From NCBI GenBank assembly GCA_031411055.1, contig JANOAI010000547.1, positions 1 to 13,017 of the forward strand: a stretch of 13,017 bases of DNA. Reading direction: 5' to 3'. A program made the translations under genes and the position numbers. This document shows positions 7,642 through 13,017 of the stretch, piece by piece; positions within the stretch are counted from its first letter, which is position 1; each line of letters begins with the position of its first letter. The notes beneath the pieces are model-generated. The model did no database searches. It saw nothing but the letters and a program-made list of their open reading frames with translations, and was not told the origin of the DNA. Source of the stretch: JAIYDQ01 sp031411055. Its GTDB lineage: Bacteria; Planctomycetota; Planctomycetia; Pirellulales; Pirellulaceae.

Positions 7642-10600
7642 TTACGAGGTTGCCTTCGCTTCTTCGTGTGAATGATCGTGGCCATGATCGCCACCGTGTT
7701 CGTGCCCGTGATCGTCATGCAATTTGCTTGTGTTCCAAGTAGGATGCAGTTGATCGTGAGTCATAAGCCGCTTTGGCACGTTTCGAATACGAGATAAGTA
7801 TTTGGTACGTGGCTTGATGTTCAGGTCTTCCAAAACTCCGTAGCAGCGCGGATCGTTTTGCAGTTGAGAAACGCGACTGTTCTTGTCATTCAAATCGCCA
7901 AAGACGATGGCTTGCGTTGGGCAAGCCTCTTGGCAAGCTGATCGAATGTCGCCGTCGTGAACAAGACCATCGCCAGTTTGACGAGCTTGAATCTTGCCGT
8001 TCTGAACGCGCTGAATGCAGTACGTACACTTTTCCATCACGCCACGACCGCGAACGGAAACTTCTGGATTGAGAACCAACGACTGTAGTTTCGTGTTTAC
8101 CTTCTCGCGATTGTCTTGCCATCCATAGAAGTAGCCATACTTCTGATTGAAGTTGAAGTAGTTGAATCGACGAACCTTATATGGGCAGTTGTTGGCACAG
8201 TACCGCGTTCCGATGCAGCGGTTGTAGGCCATCGCATTGATGCCTTCTTCCGTATGGACGGTGGCGGCAACGGGGCAAACCTGCTCGCAAGGAGCGGTTT
8301 CGCAGTGGGCACAAGCCATCGGTTGCATGACGATTTTTGGATCAACCGGGTTGCGAAAATCGTTTTCGGCTTTCTCGGTGACATCGAAATCGCATGAGAA
8401 ATAACGGTCAATGCGCAGCCAGTGCATCTCTCGACCACGTGAGACTTGTTCTTTACCAACAATCGGTACGTTGTTTTCAGCTTGGCAGGCCACCACGCAG
8501 GCATTGCAACCAATGCACTTGTTGAGGTCGATCGTCATGCCCCAAGCATGATTCTCGTTGACGGTCGGCTCTTTCCACATCGACTCGGCCGCATGATGCA
8601 AATGCATCTGAGAAAAGTTTTTCGATGCGGTGTATTCGTCAAGCGTTCCTTCACGGACAAGCTGAGGAGCACGGAGGGCGATTTCACGCATTCCTCCTTC
8701 GTCGTCGATCGCAAAGTGATCCTGCGTCGTCGCCAACTTGTAGGTAACGCTGGTTCCTCGAGCTTCCACGCCTGTGACAATACTATGCTGATTCCAACGT
8801 CGCATGCTGGACAAATTCGTTCCAACGGTGAATTGGTCTTTCGCACTACGAATCATCCCGCCAACCGAGCCAGCACGCGATCGTCCATAACCCAGGTTGA
8901 TGGCGATCGAACCTTCTGCTTGACCGAGCACAATGAAGACTGGAATGCTGACCGAAGCTTCACCTTGGGTAAGTTTTACTAGCTCACCTTGCTTCAAGCC
9001 CAGCTTATTCGCTGTGCCGACGCTCATCAGTGCGGCATTGTCCCAAGTGAGCTTGGTGATTGGCTGAGGCAACTCTTGGAGCCAGCCATTGTTCGCAAGA
9101 CGGCCATCGTAAACCGAATCGCTTGCGTAGAAAACGATCTCGAGATTCTCCCTCGAGACCGAATCAACGCCGAGCAAAACTTCCTCGGGTGCGGCTTTCT
9201 CGATTCCCGGTACAACCTTCGCTGCAGGCTTTTCCTTGGCGATCGTGACTTTCGCTTGCTTCGCAGCCGTGTCGCTCAAGAAGCCAGCGTGCAAGATGTC
9301 TTTCCATTGCCGTTCATTGAACGATCCACCAACAATCTTGGCTGCGGTTTGCTTGACGTATTCGGACGGCGCAATGTCGATCGAACCCGAGAGGATCATG
9401 CCAATCTCAAGCAAACTCTTGGCACCCTTGAGTGCCTCGATCTGAGGCTGCCCGACGCCATATGTTCCGTCAGCCGCATAGACATCCCCCCAAGCTTCGA
9501 GCGGGTGAGCAGCTGGAACCGTCCATTCGGCATAAACGGCCGTCTCGTCGTCCGCGTCGGCAGCGTAAATCACGTGATCAATCTTCGACAGCGCGCCAGC
9601 GACATCAATATCACCAGCCACTGAGAACGCTGGATTGGGGGCCAAAACCCAAGCGGTTTTGATTTCCGCATTGTTGGCTTGAGCCACGAAATCATCTAAC
9701 CGAAGCTTATCTAGCTTGGCCAATGGATTCGGGATATCCAGCAGCGTGAACGTCTTGCCGATGTTACCGAGCTTGGAGTTGATGCGGAGGGCTGCTTCTT
9801 GGACAGCAATTTCTTGATGCTGTCCGACTGTCAACAGTGAAGCCCCTTTGTTGGCAAGCAAATCCGAGGCGATCGTTTCAAGAGCTCGATCCAGCTTCTC
9901 CGATGGCTTTAGTTCGTTGTACGGACTCTCATCTTTATTTCCTTCAAACGACTTACCTTCGTCGATCATCTTTTCGAGTCGATCGAGGATAATACCCATT
10001 TGCGATGACTTCATGGCGAAGCGGAAATCGGCAGCCGAACCGGTAATCGAGTACTGCGATTCAATCGCATAAAGTCGATTCATTTGGCCTTCGACCGGAT
10101 TACGATTCTTCGCAAATTGTCGAGCGTAGAGGACGGCATTGAGGTTCGAACCCAACAGATCATCATCGATGGCGACGATAACTTTAGCTTCGTCCAATCG
10201 ATAAAAAGCAACCGAGTCTCCGCCGCCAGCACTCGATATGGCCTTGGCTTGATTGCGTCGATACACCGATTCGTACTCGACGAGCGACGCTTCGGGATAT
10301 TTAGCCTTTGTTTCTGCCAACCAACGTCGGAACGACGGACTCATCGTTGGTTCAAACAAGATTGCCAAGCCCTTGCCTTTGCTGGTCTCCCAAGCTTTCG
10401 CTTGGGAAGTAGCCATTGCAACAAATGCAGTCCAATCGGCGACTTGGTTTGCTTCTTGGGATTCCGCTGATCCGCTGGAACGATCGCGAAACATAACGGC
10501 GCCCAATCGATCGGGATCGTAAAGCGACAGAATGGCTGCTTGCGTAAAGTGGTCGGTTCCGACCTTGTCAAACTTCTTGTCTTTTCCGTCCTTGAAGTCT

Positions 10601-10989
10601 TGGTTTGCACTTGCACGGTTGATCGGATGCTCAGGATTCCCGTCCAGCTTGATAGGACGGCCTTCGCGACAAGTCGCCAATGCGTGAACAGCTCGCCCAG
10701 CCCATTCGAAATTCGTTGCAAAAAACTGGGGGAGACCCGCTACGCGTCCTTCGGGGCGCACGACAAATTCCGCAAATTCCTCGCGGTTGTATCGGCAACC
10801 AACTGCACCGCCGAACGCCAAAGACGCCCCCATGAGTTGCACCCACCGACGGCGTGAAACGCCTTCTGGGAACTCCGAAGCGGCGGTCGGGAACTCGCGA
10901 TTAAGGAACTCTTCAAACTCGGGCGTCTTCTGTAAATCGCCTAAGCTGCGGAAGTATTTATTGGTTTGTTGAGGCAGCGGATAGTTCAT
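7642..10989 (-). CDS. actB: Alternative complex III Fe-S subunit ActB (TAT-exported)
   Basis: ActB carries electrons from the quinol site in ActC to the heme subunits on the outer face of the membrane. From the chosen ATG the protein has 1115 residues. A twin-arginine signal SRRRWVQLMG (45-54) is followed by GGAVGC, with Cys65 as a possible lipobox cysteine. Residues about 70-700 are molybdopterin-oxidoreductase-like, without an obvious N-terminal Fe-S motif. The C-terminal ferredoxin-like domain has four cysteine groups: C825/828/831/835, C893/896/901/905, C925/931/935, and C988/991/1019/1023. The third group has Thr928 in place of a cysteine (CIGTRYCANNCP), the usual sign of a [3Fe-4S] cluster in this family. 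The tail is His-rich. The ATG at 10987-10989 overlaps the actA stop as ATGA. An in-frame ATG six codons upstream is possible but less likely. Confidence 0.95.
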   Translation of the reverse strand: MNYPLPQQTNKYFRSLGDLQKTPEFEEFLNREFPTAASEFPEGVSRRRWVQLMGASLAFGGAVGCRYNREEFAEFVVRPEGRVAGLPQFFATNFEWAGRAVHALATCREGRPIKLDGNPEHPINRASANQDFKDGKDKKFDKVGTDHFTQAAILSLYDPDRLGAVMFRDRSSGSAESQEANQVADWTAFVAMATSQAKAWETSKGKGLAILFEPTMSPSFRRWLAETKAKYPEASLVEYESVYRRNQAKAISSAGGGDSVAFYRLDEAKVIVAIDDDLLGSNLNAVLYARQFAKNRNPVEGQMNRLYAIESQYSITGSAADFRFAMKSSQMGIILDRLEKMIDEGKSFEGNKDESPYNELKPSEKLDRALETIASDLLANKGASLLTVGQHQEIAVQEAALRINSKLGNIGKTFTLLDIPNPLAKLDKLRLDDFVAQANNAEIKTAWVLAPNPAFSVAGDIDVAGALSKIDHVIYAADADDETAVYAEWTVPAAHPLEAWGDVYAADGTYGVGQPQIEALKGAKSLLEIGMILSGSIDIAPSEYVKQTAAKIVGGSFNERQWKDILHAGFLSDTAAKQAKVTIAKEKPAAKVVPGIEKAAPEEVLLGVDSVSRENLEIVFYASDSVYDGRLANNGWLQELPQPITKLTWDNAALMSVGTANKLGLKQGELVKLTQGEASVSIPVFIVLGQAEGSIAINLGYGRSRAGSVGGMIRSAKDQFTVGTNLSSMRRWNQHSIVTGVEARGTSVTYKLATTQDHFAIDDEGGMREIALRAPQLVREGTLDEYTASKNFSQMHLHHAAESMWKEPTVNENHAWGMTIDLNKCIGCNACVVACQAENNVPIVGKEQVSRGREMHWLRIDRYFSCDFDVTEKAENDFRNPVDPKIVMQPMACAHCETAPCEQVCPVAATVHTEEGINAMAYNRCIGTRYCANNCPYKVRRFNYFNFNQKYGYFYGWQDNREKVNTKLQSLVLNPEVSVRGRGVMEKCTYCIQRVQNGKIQARQTGDGLVHDGDIRSACQEACPTQAIVFGDLNDKNSRVSQLQNDPRCYGVLEDLNIKPRTKYLSRIRNVPKRLMTHDQLHPTWNTSKLHDDHGHEHGGDHGHDHSHEEAKATS

Positions 10990-11681
10990 CGATGGCAGAC
11001 TGCGCAATTAGTTTGAGGATGAATATTCTTCTCTTCCTTCAACCGCTTGCCCAACGCAAGCTGGTCTTCGCCAATGTCTTCGGCCTTCCAGTCAAGTTTT
11101 GTTACAAACTCAACCGGGCGAAGGTGTGGCTCTGGATTGCGATGGCAGTCAATACACCATGCCATCGATTGATCTTTGTCTTGATGGACGACTTCCATCT
11201 TGTCGACCCGTCCGTGGCAAGTCACACAAGAAACACCGCGGGTAACGTGGGCGGAGTGATTGAAATACACGTAGTCGGGCAACCGGTGGATTCGAACCCA
11301 ATCGACAGACTCACCCGTCCGCCAGCTTTCATGGACCGCCTTCAGCTTCGGACTGGCTGAATGGACGGCCGAATAAACCGGCGGCCCACTTTGCGACATC
11401 GGACTATGGCAGTTAATACAGGTTTGAGTCGCCGGAACTGTCGAGTGGGCCGATTTGTCGACCGAATTATGGCAATAGCGACAGTCCATTTTCAGCTGCC
11501 CCGCGTGAATCGCGTGACTGAACGGCACCGGTTGGGTCGGTTGGTAGCCAATGTTGAGGGTTACCGGGCTGGTGATACCCAGGAAGAGTGGGCCTGCATA
11601 AAGCACCCCACCGCCGACTATCAGAACTCCCAACAGAGCCAGGAGTTTATTAGTCCAACGAGGAAATATAAAACGTTGCAT
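10986..11681 (-). CDS. actA: Alternative complex III pentaheme cytochrome c subunit ActA
   Basis: ActA is the multiheme cytochrome c of alternative complex III and relays electrons on the periplasmic side towards cytochrome c or a caa3 oxidase. The 231-residue protein has an N-terminal signal anchor (about 12-35, after MQRFIFPRW). Five CxxCH heme motifs follow, with heme-ligating His71, His92, His156, His180 and His230: CRYCH, CINCH, CVTCH, CIDCH and CAVCH. Extra His residues (such as His56, His59, His132 and His142) may be distal ligands. The last heme motif is one residue from the C-terminus. I chose the ATG at 11679-11681; a GTG at 11694-11696 would add five residues and has no better ribosome binding site. 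It is the first gene of the operon, and its stop overlaps the actB start. Family certainty is high, start certainty moderate. Confidence 0.94.
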   Translation of the reverse strand: MQRFIFPRWTNKLLALLGVLIVGGGVLYAGPLFLGITSPVTLNIGYQPTQPVPFSHAIHAGQLKMDCRYCHNSVDKSAHSTVPATQTCINCHSPMSQSGPPVYSAVHSASPKLKAVHESWRTGESVDWVRIHRLPDYVYFNHSAHVTRGVSCVTCHGRVDKMEVVHQDKDQSMAWCIDCHRNPEPHLRPVEFVTKLDWKAEDIGEDQLALGKRLKEEKNIHPQTNCAVCHR

Positions 11682-11791
11682 GTGAAAAACCGTCACGCGA
11701 TCGGGCGAACGTCAGGATCCAGTACGACTAGGAAAAACCGCGTTGGGCAGCATTCCCCAACCATATGATTTAAATTTTGGACGAGAGCTTA

Positions 11792-11803
11792 ACGAAATTT
11801 CGT
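11792..11803. promoter_or_regulatory. Perfect 12-bp palindrome ACGAAATTTCGT, possible operator
   Basis: The sequence equals its own reverse complement across all 12 bases. It lies about 110 bases upstream of the actA start. It shares the CGAAA/TTTCG element with the palindrome at 11834-11845, whose centre is 42 bp away. Symmetry and location suggest a dimeric regulator site; the regulator is unknown. Confidence 0.4.
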
Positions 11804-11833
11804 GAAATGCACAGTATCCCTAAGGCTCTGCCA

Positions 11834-11845
11834 ACTTTCGAAAGT
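11834..11845. promoter_or_regulatory. Perfect 12-bp palindrome ACTTTCGAAAGT, possible operator
   Basis: This second exact palindrome lies upstream of the first as seen from actA. It has TTTCGAAA at its core, so the CGAAA element is shared but arranged inside-out relative to ACGAAATTTCGT. It may bind the same factor or a different one; nothing in the window identifies it. Confidence 0.38.
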
Positions 11846-11941
11846 CCAATTTCTTCGGCAGTATGAAGGGAAAGGTCCATCCAATTCAAGTCAGGATACG
11901 GTTAAGCGACATTTGGTCGCATCGTTTTGGTAATTTGGGGA

Positions 11942-11972
11942 AGCGTATTGCTTGCAAAGCCCTGAATACGCT
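11942..11972 (+). other. Bulged hairpin in the leader region of the cytochrome assembly gene
   Basis: AGCGTATT (11942-11949) pairs exactly with AATACGCT (11965-11972). Inside them GCTT (11950-11953) pairs with AAGC (11957-11960) around a three-base loop GCA. The result is a 12-bp stem with a one-sided four-base bulge (CCTG). It lies 90 bases before the start codon of the divergent gene. A short T run (TTTT at 11977-11980) follows, which is too weak for a firm terminator call. It could be a leader-RNA structure. Confidence 0.4.
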
Positions 11973-12062
11973 ACCGGTTTTCAGAATGCGTTCTAAGATG
12001 GAAGAGACTCCGCCACCATCGCTGCTTCTTGGTGGGGAAATTTATATTGGCAAACCGTAATA

Positions 12063-13017
12063 ATGACGACCGGCGTAACGATAAGCTGCTTCCTGCTGAG
12101 CTATCTCATTGCGTTTGCGCTTGAATTATCGCGACTCTACTTAAAGTTGCCTTGGCGTATGGCGGCAATATGCCTCATGGCTTGGCTTGGCATATTGACG
12201 CACGGTCTCTACTTATGGGATCGATCGGTACAGAGTCATGATGCGACCGGACATTGGGGATTACCGGCATCTCTTTTTGAATGGGGGCTGCTGGCCGCGT
12301 GGATTTTATCGGCCTTCTATGGATTTCTTCTCATCCGTCGGCCCACGAATGCCATTGGACCCTTCCTTCTCCCCTTGGTCCTTGCCATGATTGTTGCCGC
12401 GATTGCCGTTCGTTCGGGAAATCCATTTGATCGAACAGAAGCCATCGGCATCTGGAGTTATGTTCATGGCGGTTCGTTGAGCCTGGGGATGGTTGCCGTG
12501 GCTATTGGGTTTGCGACGGCTATCATGAATTTGTACCAGGAGTATCGGTTGAAAAAGAAGTTAGGGTTCTCAGGCGGTCTCCGATTACCCTCGCTTGAAT
12601 ACCTTCATACCCTCGGAAGAAGTTGCTTGGTCATTACGACGATTGCCATCGCTGGTGGTCTGATCTCCGGGATCGCCTTAAATGTTCAGCGAAGCGGGAC
12701 CGTCAAGTGGCTTGAAGGTGGAATCGTTTTTTCGTTTGGCCTGCTCGTTTGGCTGCTGATTGCTTCCGTTCTGGAATGGCAGGCAGCTCGACGGGCCACA
12801 AGCTGGTCGGCTTACCTCAATATTGCTTCGTTTCTCATTGTTCTCATCGCCCTCGTACTCGTATTCGCCGCGCCACATGGCCGAACCAAGAAAGAGTCGG
12901 TTGTAAATCGTTCCGACCTGAGAGGATCACCTTTCCTTTCCAATTCTGAGTTCGTCCGATCTAGCGAAAGATCGATTTGCGAGCATTGTGAGCCTGAGGC
13001 GCTAGCCGATTTCTTGC
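12063..13017 (+). CDS. CcsA/HemX-like cytochrome c assembly membrane protein (3' end missing)
   Basis: Members of this family span the membrane about eight times and handle heme for attachment to c-type cytochromes (CcsA) or act beside heme biosynthesis genes (HemX). Here 318 codons are read without a stop and the frame runs off the window. Helices are visible near 4-22, 33-51, 70-90, 99-117, 131-157, 187-207, 218-238 and 249-270. His47 (ILTHGLYL), His135 (YVHGGSLSLGM) and His182 (EYLHTLGRSC) fit family heme-handling positions. The Trp-rich WWD segment of true CcsA is absent; only KWLEGGIVFSFGLLVW is seen there, closer to HemX-like members. A hydrophilic tail after residue 270 contains a CEHC motif (306-309). 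The ATG has no in-frame alternative upstream (stop at 11994-11996) and no strong ribosome binding site. It diverges from the operon with many c hemes. The membrane class is firm; the exact role is tentative. Confidence 0.68.
   Translation, partial: MTTGVTISCFLLSYLIAFALELSRLYLKLPWRMAAICLMAWLGILTHGLYLWDRSVQSHDATGHWGLPASLFEWGLLAAWILSAFYGFLLIRRPTNAIGPFLLPLVLAMIVAAIAVRSGNPFDRTEAIGIWSYVHGGSLSLGMVAVAIGFATAIMNLYQEYRLKKKLGFSGGLRLPSLEYLHTLGRSCLVITTIAIAGGLISGIALNVQRSGTVKWLEGGIVFSFGLLVWLLIASVLEWQAARRATSWSAYLNIASFLIVLIALVLVFAAPHGRTKKESVVNRSDLRGSPFLSNSEFVRSSERSICEHCEPEALADFL

Larger units (their letters stand above)
11682..12062. promoter_or_regulatory. Divergent intergenic region between actA and the cytochrome assembly gene
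   Basis: This gene-free stretch of about 380 bases must contain the start signals for the respiratory operon (leftward) and for the assembly gene (rightward). I see no convincing sigma-70 pair in either direction. It holds two perfect 12-bp palindromes, a bulged hairpin near the assembly gene, and a weaker inverted repeat TTGGG/CCCAA (11743-11760) in the probable actA leader. An open frame at 11863-12060 has no recognisable product and no ribosome binding site. Confidence 0.6.

Noticed and set aside
8446..9624. Two long plus-strand open frames (178 and 211 codons)
   Set aside because: They are antisense to actB, whose frame and domain content are unambiguous, and their products resemble no family I know.
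7642..10989. A true molybdenum enzyme such as polysulfide or formate oxidoreductase
   Set aside because: No N-terminal Fe-S motif or Mo-ligand context is evident, catalytic and Fe-S parts are fused in one chain, and the pentaheme, DUF3341 and second NrfD-like partners are diagnostic of alternative complex III.
10990..11007. Upstream ATG for actB adding six residues
   Set aside because: The downstream ATG overlaps the actA stop as ATGA, a common coupling arrangement, and the extra residues add nothing family-like.
11682..11696. GTG start for actA adding five residues
   Set aside because: The ATG at 11679-11681 begins MQRFIFPRW, which fits family N-termini as I recall them, and the GTG has no better ribosome binding site.
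11863..12060. 65-codon plus-strand open frame ending two bases before the assembly gene
   Set aside because: There is no ribosome binding site and no recognisable product, and the bulged hairpin lies inside it. A coupled leader peptide cannot be excluded, but nothing supports it.

Overview
The window carries a respiratory gene cluster of a Planctomycetota-like bacterium, probably of the Pirellulaceae kind. This assignment is an inference from gene order, protein style and roughly even base composition; no marker gene is present. Nine genes lie on the minus strand and read from right to left. One further gene is divergent on the plus strand at the right end and runs off the window.

Minus strand, in order of transcription: actA (pentaheme cytochrome c), actB (iron-sulfur and molybdopterin-oxidoreductase-like subunit), actC (NrfD/PsrC-like quinol membrane subunit), a fused actD-actE (DUF3341 membrane domain joined to a monoheme cytochrome c), actF (second NrfD-like subunit), a small one-helix membrane protein of unknown function, a SCO1/SenC copper chaperone, coxB (CuA subunit II with a fused cytochrome c domain, caa3 type) and the first 258 codons of coxA (subunit I). 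The first genes overlap or nearly touch. The largest internal gaps are 76 bases (actC to actDE) and 63 bases (coxB to coxA). The whole set looks like one operon.

Together these genes encode alternative complex III (quinol to cytochrome c) followed by a caa3-type terminal oxidase. Electrons would pass from quinol at ActC, through the ActB Fe-S clusters and the c hemes of ActA and ActE, to the c domain and CuA of CoxB, and then to heme a and the heme a3-CuB site of CoxA. The SCO protein would supply copper to CuA. Seven covalent c-type hemes are encoded: five in ActA, one in ActDE and one in CoxB.

A gene-free stretch of about 380 bases separates actA from the divergent gene. It holds two perfect 12-bp palindromes whose centres are 42 bp apart, plus a bulged hairpin, so it is the likely regulatory region for both directions. 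The divergent gene encodes a polytopic protein resembling CcsA/HemX-type cytochrome c assembly proteins, which fits a neighbour that needs many covalent hemes.

The cluster is a recognisable respiratory system, not a new one. The less ordinary parts are the ActD-ActE fusion with its long Lys/Ala-rich linker, the His-rich tails on ActB and ActC, the small unassigned membrane protein, and the palindrome pair in the divergent control region. No RNA genes, mobile elements or CRISPR arrays were seen.
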